Shown here: positions 15,481 through 25,710 of the stretch, piece by piece | Layout of the letters: every line of letters starts with the position of its first letter | Numbering within the stretch: the stretch's first letter is position 1 | Source of the DNA: Bin5 sp965220715 | Lineage (GTDB): Bacteria > Chloroflexota > Anaerolineae > Caldilineales > Caldilineaceae | NCBI GenBank assembly: GCA_965220715.1 | Contig: OZ244843.1 | Coordinates: forward strand, 1,426,001-1,490,000 | Direction of reading: 5' to 3' | Length of the DNA: 64,000 bases | Notes under the pieces: generated by a model | Database searches by the model: none | Seen by the model: the letters and a program-made list of their open reading frames with translations, nothing else | Told to the model about the DNA's origin: nothing | Program-made: the position numbers and the translations under genes

Positions 15481-17456
15481 GCCTCTTCCAGCTCGATTAG
15501 GGAATGGCGTTCCGGCTCGTAGAGCCAGCAGGCCGCGAGGTGGTCGTCGTCTCTTTCCACCAGTTCCGGCCGGCGCTCGCGGCAGATCTGCTCGACATGC
15601 TTGCAGCGAAACTGAAAAATACAGCCGGGTGGAGGGTTGCGCAGGTCGTGCGTCAACCCTTCGGTCACGTTCAGCGGCTTGCGCTCTTTTATCGATGGGA
15701 TCGATTCGATCAGCAGTTGCGTGTACGGATGGAGCGGCTTCGCAAAGGCCGATTCCACCGGCGCCACTTCGACCAGATTGCCGGCATACATGACCGCAAT
15801 GCGATCCACAAGTTGGGCCTGCAAGCCCATGTCGTGGCCGATCATCACCATCGAGACGCCCAACCGCTCTTTCACCTCCAACAACGTCTGCGCCACCACC
15901 CGCTGCACCACCACGTCCAGCGCGCTCGTCGGCTCGTCGGCGATGATCACCTGCGGGTTGAGCGCAATCGACATCGCAATGCAGACCCGCTGCTTCATGC
16001 CGCCGCTCAACTCGTGCGGATACATATTGATGACCCGTTCCGGCAGGCCGACATCATTTAGCAAGCCGAGGATACGCTGTTCAAGTTCCACGCGGCCGAT
16101 GCTTTCGTGGGCCAGGATCGCGTCGGCCATCTGCTCGCGGACCGGCGTGACCGGGTTGAGCGAGTTCATAGCGCCTTGGGGCACCAGGGCCAGATCGCGC
16201 CAGCGCACCTCGCGCAACTCCTTGCCAGAGAGGCTGACCAGGTCCCGGTCTTCGATCCGCACCTCCCCTTGGACGATGCGGCCCGGAGGCTGTACGACCT
16301 GCAGGATCGCCATCGCCACCGTCGTCTTGCCACAACCCGATTCACCCACCAGCCCCAGAATCTCGCCCTTGCGCAAGTTGAAGTTGACCCCGTTGGCGGC
16401 AATGACCTCACCGCGCGGCGTAAAATAGTGGACGTGCAGATCGTCCACTTCAAGGGCATTATCCTCCTCGACTTCAGCCCTGGCATCTACGTGCTCGACA
16501 GTTGGCAGTTCCCCCACCGCCGTCCGCTCGCGTCGGGACGAGCTGAACTGCCGAATGCGCGGATTGGCAATCTCATCCAGCCCGATCGTCATCAGGAAAA
16601 AACCGACGAAGATAACCATCAGGATGATGATCGGCGGCAGCCACCACCACACCATGCCGCGCACCAGCGCGGCATTGGTCGTAGCCTGGTTGATGATCAG
16701 CCCCAGCGATGGCACTCGCGTCGGGCCAAGCCCGAGCACCTCAAGCCCCGTCGCCCCCAGGATCGCCGCCGAAATGCCGCCGGTCAGGCTGGCCGCCAGC
16801 CACGGCAGCATATTGGGCAGCATCTCCACGAACATGATCTCCAACGCCGGCGCGCCCGAAAGATGCGCCATCCGCACATAGCTGCGCTCGCGCAATGTAA
16901 GTATCTGCGAGCGCACCAGGCGCGTCGGACCTGGCCAGGCAAATAGCGCCAGGATCAGCGCCATCGCCGTCGTGTCGGTCATCTGCACGTAGGAGGCAAG
17001 CACAACCAGAACGACCAGCGCAGGGATCGTAATTGCCGAGTCGCTGAGCGTGCGGATGACATGGTCCCGCCATCCGCCCAGGTAGCCGGCGATCGAGCCA
17101 AGCAATATGCCTATGCCCATGCCGATAATCGCGGCCAGGAAGCCGACCTTGAGCGATGAGGGCGTCGCCAGGATCAACTGAGCCAGCATATCGCGCCCGT
17201 TGCTTTCCGTGCCAAGCGGATGTTCGGGCAGACCGCCTTCGGCCCAAACCGGCGGCTTGTTCAGCGGCCCCGAGCCCGTGTAGGCCATGTCGGTGTCCCA
17301 GAAGAGGGGGCCGAGCAGGCCGAACAGAAGAATCAGCAGGACGATGCCGGCGCCAAGCAGGAACTTGAAGTTCAGCCACGGGGAGTCCCACGTATTCAGC
17401 CCCCAGCCGCGCGCCGGGGAGGTTGTTTCATCAACGGTTCGTTGTCCGACAGCCAA
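15477..17456 (-). CDS. Peptide ABC importer: DppC-type permease fused to DppD-type ATPase
   Basis: 659 residues combining two subunits that are normally separate. Residues 1-300 are an OppC/DppC permease: N-terminal helix LLGAGIVLLILLFGLLGPLF, HPLGTESNGRDMLAQLI, and the EAA-type loop ALEIMFVEMLPNML. From about 340 an OppD/DppD ATPase follows: Walker A GESGCGKTT, signature LSGGMKQR, Walker B VIIADEPTSALD, then a C-terminal GCIFQFRCKHVEQIC cysteine segment. No stop or frameshift separates the halves. The start is TTG at 17456; no ATG lies nearby. The DppB-type permease gene ends 21 bp upstream. Confidence 0.92.
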   Translation of the reverse strand: MAVGQRTVDETTSPARGWGLNTWDSPWLNFKFLLGAGIVLLILLFGLLGPLFWDTDMAYTGSGPLNKPPVWAEGGLPEHPLGTESNGRDMLAQLILATPSSLKVGFLAAIIGMGIGILLGSIAGYLGGWRDHVIRTLSDSAITIPALVVLVVLASYVQMTDTTAMALILALFAWPGPTRLVRSQILTLRERSYVRMAHLSGAPALEIMFVEMLPNMLPWLAASLTGGISAAILGATGLEVLGLGPTRVPSLGLIINQATTNAALVRGMVWWWLPPIIILMVIFVGFFLMTIGLDEIANPRIRQFSSSRRERTAVGELPTVEHVDARAEVEEDNALEVDDLHVHYFTPRGEVIAANGVNFNLRKGEILGLVGESGCGKTTVAMAILQVVQPPGRIVQGEVRIEDRDLVSLSGKELREVRWRDLALVPQGAMNSLNPVTPVREQMADAILAHESIGRVELEQRILGLLNDVGLPERVINMYPHELSGGMKQRVCIAMSIALNPQVIIADEPTSALDVVVQRVVAQTLLEVKERLGVSMVMIGHDMGLQAQLVDRIAVMYAGNLVEVAPVESAFAKPLHPYTQLLIESIPSIKERKPLNVTEGLTHDLRNPPPGCIFQFRCKHVEQICRERRPELVERDDDHLAACWLYEPERHSLIELEEA

Positions 17457-17477
17457 TGGTATCTTCTTGTTCTTGCC

Positions 17478-18494
17478 TCAGCGCATGTTCCTTTTGTAGG
17501 TAATGCGCGGGTCGATAAAGGGGTAAAGCAGGTCAAGCAGGAATACGCTCGTCGCCGTCACAATGATAATCAGGTTGGCGATCGCCTGCGTGACCGTATA
17601 GTCCTGCGAGATGATCGATTGGTAAAGCGTGTAGCCGGTGCCCGGGTAGGCGAAGATGAACTCAACCAGGATCGAACCGCTGATCAACCCGCCCAGGCCC
17701 AGCGCCAACGCGGTCAGTGCCGGCAGAATCGCGTTGCGGACCCCGTAGCGGAAGAAGATGCGCGCCGGCGACAGTCCCTTGACCTGCGCCAGCAAAAAAT
17801 AGTCCTCGTTGTTGACGCTGATCATCAGCCCCCTCATGCCCAACGCCCAGCCGCCCATCGAGGTCAGCACAATCGACACCACCGGCAGAATGGCATGGCT
17901 GAGCATATCCTTGATGAAGGGCAGGTTCCACCCGGGGTCAACATTGCGCGAGTAGGCCCCAGTCGCCGGCAGCCAGTCCAACTCGAAAGCCACCACATAG
18001 ATCAGTATGATGCCAAACATGAAGTAAGGGATCGCGGCGAAGGTCAGGCTGCTGGGCAGGATCATCTGCAACCAGCGCGGGGTCCGCCGCCAGCCCATCA
18101 GCGACCCGACCGTCACCCCAATGGTAAAGGAGAGTACGGTCGCAACCGTCAACAAGCCCAGCGACCAAGGCAGCGCCGGTCTCACCAATTCCATGGCTCC
18201 GGTAGGGAAATGAGCCAGCGAATAGCCGAAATCGAGCTGGAACACGTTGCCCCAATAACGGAAATACTGAACATGAATCGGGTCATCCAGCCCGAAACGG
18301 GCCTTCCACGAAGCTATGAGTTTGTCAGCGTTCTCAATATAGCCCGAATCCAGCGAAAGGCGCGTGACCATCTCCGTGATCGGGTCGCCTCGCGCCAGAC
18401 GCGGGATCACGAAGATCAGTGTAGATCCCAACCAGATGGTCAGGAGATACATCAAGAAGCGCTGCAGGATATACTCTTTGGTCAGACCGCGCAT
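17478..18494 (-). CDS. Peptide ABC importer permease (OppB/DppB type)
   Basis: 338-residue membrane protein with six or so hydrophobic segments. It starts YILQRFLMYLLTIWLGSTLIFVIPRL, the typical OppB/DppB first helix with PRL/ARGDP following, and has the periplasmic loop and EAA-like motif LSPARIFFRYGVRNAILPALTALAL. It forms the translocation pore with the permease half of the downstream fusion protein. It follows the substrate-binding protein gene after an 82-bp gap that contains a stem-loop. Confidence 0.93.
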   Translation of the reverse strand: MRGLTKEYILQRFLMYLLTIWLGSTLIFVIPRLARGDPITEMVTRLSLDSGYIENADKLIASWKARFGLDDPIHVQYFRYWGNVFQLDFGYSLAHFPTGAMELVRPALPWSLGLLTVATVLSFTIGVTVGSLMGWRRTPRWLQMILPSSLTFAAIPYFMFGIILIYVVAFELDWLPATGAYSRNVDPGWNLPFIKDMLSHAILPVVSIVLTSMGGWALGMRGLMISVNNEDYFLLAQVKGLSPARIFFRYGVRNAILPALTALALGLGGLISGSILVEFIFAYPGTGYTLYQSIISQDYTVTQAIANLIIIVTATSVFLLDLLYPFIDPRITYKRNMR

Positions 18495-18514
18495 GGTAAA
18501 TCAGTGGCCAGCAA

Positions 18515-18551
18515 CCAGTGGCCAGTAGCGTTCTAGGCTACGAGCCACTGG
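18515..18551. other. Stem-loop between binding-protein and permease genes
   Basis: CCAGTGGC..GTAGC pairs with GCTAC..GCCACTGG across a 7-nt loop with a 2x2 internal loop. Such hairpins between binding-protein and permease genes commonly protect the 5' mRNA segment, giving more binding protein than permease. No U-run follows, so it is not a full terminator. Confidence 0.6.
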
Positions 18552-18576
18552 CAACTGGCAGCTGCTAGTACGTTGG

Positions 18577-20388
18577 TTACTCGGCTGCGGTAATCTCAGG
18601 CAGGACGCCCACGAAGCTGGGGCACCAGATCACCGGACGCTGATAGTAGTTGTCGATCGTCGGCCAGTTGGTCCAATAGGTGGTGTTGAACGGCACCAGC
18701 TTCTTGGATTGCGCTGTCGGGATCGCCGGAATCTCGTCGTAGTAAATCTCGAGAGCACGTGCAGTCAACTCGAACAGCAGAGGATCGTCCCATCCCAGCT
18801 TGCTGATCTGGTCTACCAGTTCCGTGAACTCGGCATTGTGCCAGCGGTAGCGGTTGGACTGGGGCAGCTGGAACCGTTCGCCATCCGCAGGGACCTCATC
18901 GGCGCGCAGTTGACGCAGCGTATTCCACGGCTCGACGATCGAGCCGCAGGTCTGCCAACCGCTCTGCGTCTCGTAGTTGCCGGTCGCTGAGTTGTCACCC
19001 CAGGCACCGCCTATCAGATTTACCTTTATGGCATTGATGCCGAAGCGCTGCAACTGCTCCCCGTATACGTCGGCGACGCGCTCCAACTCGCTGATGCCCT
19101 CGTAGACCTGGATCTCCAGACTCAGATCCTCTCCATCCTTCGACCAATAGTCGCCCGTCTTTTCATAGCCCTTGGCGATCAGAATCTCCTCGGCCGCGGC
19201 CAAGTTGGGCTGCGTGAACTTTGCGATCGTCTCGGCGGGCACTAGGTCGGCAAACTTCTGCATCGAAGGGTAGAGCGGGAACGGATAAGGACCCATGATC
19301 GAGGTGCCCTCATAGGCGATGTCGATGATCTGCTGCCGGTCCATCACATAGTTCAGGACCCAACGCATGTCCTTGTCGTTCCACGGCTCGGCTGCGTTGT
19401 TGACCGTGAGACTGCGCGCGCACGGGTCGGGCCAGACATATGGCATCTCATCCTGGAACGCGATCCAGTTGGGGTTCTGCGCCACCAATGCCTGGAACGA
19501 ACCGAAGGTGATGTCGTGCAGGCCGTCATAGTCGTCCTCGATGGCGGTCGCCAATCGCACCTCTTCAGTGCCGGTGTAGGACATGATCAGCAATTTCGGC
19601 TCGGGCAGCTTCTTCAGTCCCGTCTCTGCAGCCCACCAGTTGTCGTTGCGGACCCAGATTGTTTCATTCGCAGTGACCTTGGCCAGCTTGTAGGGGCCGG
19701 TACCCATCGGCAACCCCTTCTCCAAGTCGAAATTCTTGAAAGTGGCCGGGTCTTCGACATTTTCCCAGATATGTTTGGGGACAAAATAGTCGACACCGCA
19801 GATGTTATCCGAAAAACGCTCCAGCTTGAATCGCACATTCGGCTTCTTAAGGTTGTAGATAACCGTCAGATCATCCACCTTTACGACCGACTCGATCCAC
19901 TCCTGAAAGGCGAAGTGTTGCCCCAGCGCCTCGTTGCCCATCTGCAATTCGGTCGAAAAGACGACATCGTCCGCTGTGAAAGGCGTGCCGTCATGCCAGG
20001 TGATGCCGGCACGCAGTTTCAGCGTCCAGACGGAGTGATCCTCGTTGGGTGTGAGGGACTCGGCCAACCAGTTCTCGATTTCGCCGCTGCCGTAGTTCAG
20101 CAGTGTCAACACATCCGAAAACTCCGTATAGCCCCACCCCACTGCACTGCCGCGCACGTAGGGATTCCAGTTGTCACCGCCCTGCAGCGGGCTGGTCCGG
20201 TCCAGGATGACCGTCTCCGCACGCGAAGCATTGAGATAGTCTTCCGTCGTACCCATCTCCTCCGTCTGGCTCTCGCTGTCTGCGGCCGGCGCCTCCGCGG
20301 CCGCCGGCGCCTCAGGCGCTGCGCCGCACGCCGCAAGCAAGACCGAAAGTAACACAAAGAGTACCGTCAATCGTTGAAACCTTTTCAT
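18577..20388 (-). CDS. Extracellular solute-binding protein, family 5 (peptide type)
   Basis: 603-residue lipoprotein: MKRFQRLTVLFVLLSVLLAACG has a lipobox LAAC and is followed by an Ala/Glu-rich linker. The mature protein has SBP family 5 features, including LAESLTPNEDHSVWTLKLRAGITWHDGTPFTADDVVFS and MGTGPYKLAKV. These proteins capture oligopeptides, dipeptides, nickel or sugars outside the membrane and hand them to the permeases; the ligand cannot be told. The start at 20388 is supported by AAGGAG 6 nt upstream. It is the first gene of the importer operon running to 14476. Confidence 0.93.
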   Translation of the reverse strand: MKRFQRLTVLFVLLSVLLAACGAAPEAPAAAEAPAADSESQTEEMGTTEDYLNASRAETVILDRTSPLQGGDNWNPYVRGSAVGWGYTEFSDVLTLLNYGSGEIENWLAESLTPNEDHSVWTLKLRAGITWHDGTPFTADDVVFSTELQMGNEALGQHFAFQEWIESVVKVDDLTVIYNLKKPNVRFKLERFSDNICGVDYFVPKHIWENVEDPATFKNFDLEKGLPMGTGPYKLAKVTANETIWVRNDNWWAAETGLKKLPEPKLLIMSYTGTEEVRLATAIEDDYDGLHDITFGSFQALVAQNPNWIAFQDEMPYVWPDPCARSLTVNNAAEPWNDKDMRWVLNYVMDRQQIIDIAYEGTSIMGPYPFPLYPSMQKFADLVPAETIAKFTQPNLAAAEEILIAKGYEKTGDYWSKDGEDLSLEIQVYEGISELERVADVYGEQLQRFGINAIKVNLIGGAWGDNSATGNYETQSGWQTCGSIVEPWNTLRQLRADEVPADGERFQLPQSNRYRWHNAEFTELVDQISKLGWDDPLLFELTARALEIYYDEIPAIPTAQSKKLVPFNTTYWTNWPTIDNYYQRPVIWCPSFVGVLPEITAAE

Positions 20389-20752
20389 GCCATTCTCCTT
20401 GTCCGAACTGAGATCGATTTGATTGAGGGATGGACTGTGCATGCCTTCGTCCACCACCAGGAAGAACAGGTGGTTATCCGCAAAGCACGGGCTATGCGCC
20501 GCCCAAGAGCAGAGGCGATAATCGCTATGCCGCGACGTGACAAGACGGTTGCACTATTAGGCTAAAGGATGGTCGGGATAGGGCAGCGAAAAGGGCCAGA
20601 GCGCCCCTGGACCTGGCATTCCCCATCGAACTCTTTTTCTGATGTGAACGTGATTGGGCGCCCATCGGTCCGTCTTCGAAAGAAGCAAAACCGGTGGAAA
20701 ACGAGAAGAGTGGAGAGAGGGCATCTCAATCCACTCTTCTCGTTGCTCGACA
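20389..20752. other. Intergenic upstream of the importer operon
   Basis: About 360 bp. The right part carries the terminator of the upstream UgpC-type gene (20700-20744). The rest must hold the importer promoter; a TTGTCA with a weak TATCGC 17 bp on (minus strand, near 20530-20560) is the best candidate and is not convincing. Confidence 0.4.
20700..20744 (-). terminator. Intrinsic terminator of the UgpC-type ATPase gene
   Basis: A perfect 15-bp stem: AACGAGAAGAGTGGA at 20700-20714 pairs with TCCACTCTTCTCGTT at 20730-20744. It begins 8 bp after the minus-strand stop codon and is followed on that strand by TTTT. Confidence 0.75.
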
Positions 20753-21859
<1,107 letters not shown>

Positions 21860-22373
21860 TTTGGTACTTTGCTCCTTTGGTGAAGATTGGGCTCACCTGC
21901 AATGGCAACTGATTTCGCATTCACAAAGTGTCCGATAATGGAGTCTGTGAAGGCGAACCATCAGAGTGAGCTTGGGCGCCCGTCTTCTTTGCAGCAGAAC
22001 TGTTCGGTCGCGCAAGCGGAGGCGAGCAGAAACTCCGTTCCGCCTGGCGGGACTCGTTGCCAAAACCGTCCACAAAGAAGAAAGCGTGACAATGATTGAT
22101 GCGCTAAACTGCAGCGCAGGTCGAAAACAGACTCTAGGGCGATGCAACCGCAGGAAGGCGGGAACAAGGCGCTGCGGCACGGGACACGTACTTCGAATAG
22201 AGCGGATAGGAGCTAACGGCGGCTTATTCGCAGGGCTGACGGTGAGCAGCCGCAACTCGAAAAAATAACACGGTGGACACGCGCAGTATAGCACGGTCCA
22301 TGGACCCAGGCAAATCGTAGAAATTGGCCCGAAATCTTGCTCTTTAACCCATCACTGTGGTACTTTCTGCTCT
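21860..22373. other. Divergent intergenic region, nothing recognised
   Basis: About 510 bp between the divergently read UgpC-type ATPase and clpS genes. It must hold both promoters, but I see no hexamer pair with good spacing, no RNA gene and no repeat. Confidence 0.4.
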
Positions 22374-22832
22374 ATGATCGCATGTAACCAACCCAAACAG
22401 CTCCTTACGCCTGCCATGCCGTCCCATCGCCTTTCCGGCGACCCGTCGCAGCCAGCCCGCGACGCTGGCCGAAGCAACGGCAGAATATCCCGTCTTGGCG
22501 CGATGATGAACGCCCAAACCGGCGCCGAGCCGGAAGTAGATACGGACGTCGACACAGACGTCGACACAGACACAGACAGGGAAGAGCCGTGGACCATTCT
22601 CGTCCATAACGATGACGTCACCCCCTACGACTTTGTGATCGACACGCTCGGCCATATCTTCAACCTGTCCGCCGAGATCGCGGAAACCGTTACCTGGGAA
22701 GCACACTCGAAAGGAGTGGCCCCGGTCTGTTCCCGTCCCCGAGCCGAGGCCAAACGGCTGATCAGCGATGCCCACGCACGGGCCCGCTCCAGCAGCTACC
22801 CTCTCTCTTTCTCGATGGAACCGAAATCGTGA
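22374..22832 (+). CDS. clpS: ATP-dependent Clp protease adaptor ClpS
   Basis: 152 residues as drawn. The C-terminal ~80 residues are ClpS: EPWTILVHNDDVTPYDFVIDTLGHIF with the NDD-TP-FV motif that contacts N-degron side chains and ClpA/ClpC, then ETVTWEAHSKGVAPV and a final helix plus SYPLSFSMEPK. ClpS delivers N-end-rule substrates to the Clp protease. The N-terminal ~70 residues are low in complexity, with an acidic TDVD repeat. The start is uncertain: no ribosome site precedes 22374, and ATGs at 22416 or 22503/22506 are possible. Its stop overlaps the GTG start of the next gene (GTGA). Confidence 0.82.
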   Translation: MIACNQPKQLLTPAMPSHRLSGDPSQPARDAGRSNGRISRLGAMMNAQTGAEPEVDTDVDTDVDTDTDREEPWTILVHNDDVTPYDFVIDTLGHIFNLSAEIAETVTWEAHSKGVAPVCSRPRAEAKRLISDAHARARSSSYPLSFSMEPKS

Positions 22833-23356
22833 CAGCCCACCACCACGACCCGCTCGCCCCCCACGCGCACGAGCCCAATCCTCTGCCGCCGTCACCCAAT
22901 GCGGATCTGACCGTGCACCTGCCGGACGGGGCCTCGCACCGTATCGACCCGGCTTGGTTGCGCAGCCTGGATTTCGACCGAGCCGACCCCCTCCCTGCGC
23001 TTCTGGCGAAGGCGAAACAGGTGACGGTGCGGGACTGCTACATCATCTCCACCGGCCACGGCACGTCCGGGCCGTTTTCCTTCAGTGGCGTGCGCCTGCT
23101 CGATCTGGTCGATCTGCTCTGGGACGGCGACTGGGCACAGGTGGAAGTGGTCAGCGCCGATGGCTTTGGCACGCGCGCGCGGCGGGTCGAGTTGACCGCG
23201 CCCACTTCGCGGCCGATCCTCCTCGCCCATACGCGCGACGGCCAGCCGCTTTCGCGCGCCGACGGCCTCGTCCGCCTCGTCGTTCCCGGTGAAATCGACG
23301 ACGCATTGCGGCAGGTCAAATGGGTGGCGCACGTGCGCGTCATCCCGGATAAATAA
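22829..23356 (+). CDS. Molybdopterin-domain (sulfite-oxidase fold) protein, stand-alone
   Basis: 175 residues. The region FSFSGVRLLDLVDLLW, VEVVSADGFGTRARRVEL, PILLAHTRDGQPLSRADG and LVRLVVPGEIDDALRQVKWVAHVRV follows the pattern of the oxidoreductase molybdopterin-binding domain (PF00174 type). The family's cofactor cysteine is usually in a longer N-terminal half that is missing here; the lone candidate is in VRDCYIIS. It may be a short, catalytically reduced member. GTG start, overlapping clpS by 4 bp, so the two are translated together. A His-rich N-terminus (TAHHHDPLAPHAHEP) could bind metal. Confidence 0.68.
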   Translation: MTAHHHDPLAPHAHEPNPLPPSPNADLTVHLPDGASHRIDPAWLRSLDFDRADPLPALLAKAKQVTVRDCYIISTGHGTSGPFSFSGVRLLDLVDLLWDGDWAQVEVVSADGFGTRARRVELTAPTSRPILLAHTRDGQPLSRADGLVRLVVPGEIDDALRQVKWVAHVRVIPDK

Positions 23357-23444
23357 TAGTTTCCAGTCGCCCGCCGCCAGTGAGCAGTCCAGGCCACCGG
23401 CCACAGAACGCTGGCAGCTGCTCCCACGTTCAGGAACTTCCATT

Positions 23445-25595
23445 ATGCCTACTGCCCTGGTTGGAATCGATGTTGGCGGAACATTTACCGATTTCGTGCT
23501 CCTGAAAGATGGCCGCTTGCGAGTGCACAAGGAGGCGACCACGCCGGCCAACCAGAGCCGGGCGATTCTGGCCGGGCTGACCCACTTGGGTATTCTGACC
23601 TCCTCCGCAGAAGAGGCAGCCGTTGACGCCGAGATTGTGCATGGTACTACCATCGCCACCAACGCCCTGCTGGAGCGGCAGGGCGCGCGTACAGCCCTGC
23701 TGACCACGAGCGGTTTCGTCGATGTCATCGAGATCGGCCGCCAGAACCGGCCCCACCTCTACGCTCTCCACCAGCGGCGCCCACATCCACTGGTCGCGGC
23801 CGCTCTGCGTTTCGAGGCGGTCGAGCGACTGGACATTCACGGCAATGTCCTCACCGCCTTGGACGAGGAGGCCCTCGCCCGCACCGCAGCGGAGATCGCC
23901 GCCGCCGCACCCCAAAGTCTTGCTATCTGCTTTCTTCACAGCTTTCGAAATCCGCAGCATGAACGCCGCGCCGCGCAGATCTTGCGCCGCGCCTGTCCGC
24001 ACCTTTCCATCTCGCTCAGCAGCGACATTCTGCCCGAATACCGCGAGTATGAGCGCACCGCCACGACTGTCATCAACGCCTACCTGCTCCCGCTCGTAGG
24101 CAGCTACCTGGAACATCTTACCGACGCCTTGGCCGACGCCGGTGGCCAGCCAAGCGTTCCCATCAGGGTGATGCAGTCCAACGGCGGCGCCATCGGCGCC
24201 ACCCAGGCCGCGCGCGAACCGGCCCGCCTCGTCCTCAGCGGGCCCGCGGGCGGCGTCGTCGGCGCATTTCGACTGGCGCAGCTTGCCAGCGATGACGAAA
24301 TGCCACCAGCAACCGACCATACGTCGTCATCGCAAACCGACCGAAAACGGAACCAGTCAGGGCCGCGCATAATCACCTTTGACATGGGCGGAACCAGCAC
24401 CGACGTTGCGCTCTGCCCCGGTAGAGTACCGCGCACCACAGAGAGCGAAGTAGCCGGTTTGCCCTTGCGCTTGCCGGTCATCGACATTCACACCGTCGGC
24501 GCCGGCGGGGGCAGCCTGGCGCGCGTGGACGCAGGCGGCGGCCTGCGGGTCGGGCCGGAGAGCGCCGGCGCGGTGCCGGGTCCGGTTTGCTACGGACGCG
24601 GCGGTCATCAACCTACCGTCACCGACGCCAATCTGGTCCTGGGACGGCTGGATGCCGGTCAGTTTTTGGGCGGTAGCGGGGCCATGGCGCTCGATCTTGC
24701 AGCGGCGGAGGCTGCCCTGGCGGAGTTGGGCGTTGGGCTGGGTGGGCTTTCCGTCCAGGAGGCGGCTCTGGGCGTGATCCGTGTCGCCAATGCCCGCATG
24801 GAACGGGCCTTGCGCCGCGTCTCGGTGGAGCGGGGCTACGACCCGCGCACCTTTACGCTTGTGCCCTTTGGCGGGGCCGGTCCGCTTCATGCCTGTGACC
24901 TGGCCGATGCGCTGGGTGCCCCCCGCATCCTGTTGCCCCCCAGCCCCGGCGTTCTCAGCGCCTTGGGGCTGCTGATCGCCGATGTCGTCCACGAATCCTC
25001 CCAGGCTCTGCTGATCGAGGCAGGCAGTCTGGCTGAGGAGCCTGCACCTTTGCTGGAGAAAATCGCGGCCCTGGAAGAGCGGGTGAAAACGGTGCTGGCC
25101 AGAGAGGGGGTCGCCGCGCCGGCGCTGGAAGCGTCTTTGGACATACGCTACCGAGGACAGAGTTACGAGCTGTCCGTCCCGCTGGACTTGCTAGCGCCGA
25201 CCTCGGTTCAGGCTTCGGAAGCTGTGCAGCAATCGATCGAGGCCTTTCACGCTGCCCACGCCGCCCGCTACGGCTACGCCATGCGCGCCGAAACGGTCGA
25301 GGTCGTCACCTTGCGTTTACGTGGTACCGGCTCCGGCGCCGAACTGAATCTGCCGCACGAACAACTCGGCCCGCCCGACCCGGAGGCAGCGCACGTGGCC
25401 ACCAAGCCGGTCTGGTTCGGTTCGGATGGCGCCCACACCACTGCCTGCTATGATCGTATTCGCTTGCGGCCCGGCCACCGCTTCGATGGCCCGGCTATCG
25501 TCTTCCAGTTCGACACCACCACCGTGGTGGCGCCGGGATGGTCGGCCGGCGTGGACCAGCGCCACAATCTCTTGCTGGCGCGCGCCGACAGCTGA
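23445..25595 (+). CDS. hyuA: Hydantoinase/oxoprolinase subunit A
   Basis: 716 residues of the HyuA/acetone-carboxylase-beta family, an actin-like ATPase fold: GIDVGGTFTDFVLL at the N-terminus, HGTTIATNALLER, and IITFDMGGTSTDVALC with downstream DIHTVGAGGGSLARVDAGG. It acts with HyuB to hydrolyse cyclic amides such as hydantoins or 5-oxoproline with ATP; the actual substrate is unknown. The ATG at 23445 is chosen because homology starts there and AGGAA precedes it. An unusual polar insert of about 25 residues (near SDDEMPPATDHTSSSQTDRK, 24283-24363) precedes the second phosphate-binding motif. Confidence 0.92.
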   Translation: MPTALVGIDVGGTFTDFVLLKDGRLRVHKEATTPANQSRAILAGLTHLGILTSSAEEAAVDAEIVHGTTIATNALLERQGARTALLTTSGFVDVIEIGRQNRPHLYALHQRRPHPLVAAALRFEAVERLDIHGNVLTALDEEALARTAAEIAAAAPQSLAICFLHSFRNPQHERRAAQILRRACPHLSISLSSDILPEYREYERTATTVINAYLLPLVGSYLEHLTDALADAGGQPSVPIRVMQSNGGAIGATQAAREPARLVLSGPAGGVVGAFRLAQLASDDEMPPATDHTSSSQTDRKRNQSGPRIITFDMGGTSTDVALCPGRVPRTTESEVAGLPLRLPVIDIHTVGAGGGSLARVDAGGGLRVGPESAGAVPGPVCYGRGGHQPTVTDANLVLGRLDAGQFLGGSGAMALDLAAAEAALAELGVGLGGLSVQEAALGVIRVANARMERALRRVSVERGYDPRTFTLVPFGGAGPLHACDLADALGAPRILLPPSPGVLSALGLLIADVVHESSQALLIEAGSLAEEPAPLLEKIAALEERVKTVLAREGVAAPALEASLDIRYRGQSYELSVPLDLLAPTSVQASEAVQQSIEAFHAAHAARYGYAMRAETVEVVTLRLRGTGSGAELNLPHEQLGPPDPEAAHVATKPVWFGSDGAHTTACYDRIRLRPGHRFDGPAIVFQFDTTTVVAPGWSAGVDQRHNLLLARADS

Positions 25596-25710
25596 AACTG
25601 GTCTTGCAGCCTGGCTGTGGTATCATACGTTTCCAGTTTCCAGCGGGCTCTGCCAAGTAAAAAAACTGGAAACCAATGACCTCTTACGAGAACCTTTTCG
25701 GAGTTGTGCG

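Noticed and set aside
17220..18536. A 438-codon plus-strand reading frame
   Set aside because: Antisense to the two permease regions; extremely Arg/Gln/His-rich and not protein-like.
25629..25673. 11-bp inverted repeat with an A-run as a terminator of hyuA
   Set aside because: The A-run lies inside the loop side on the plus strand and no T-run follows the second arm.
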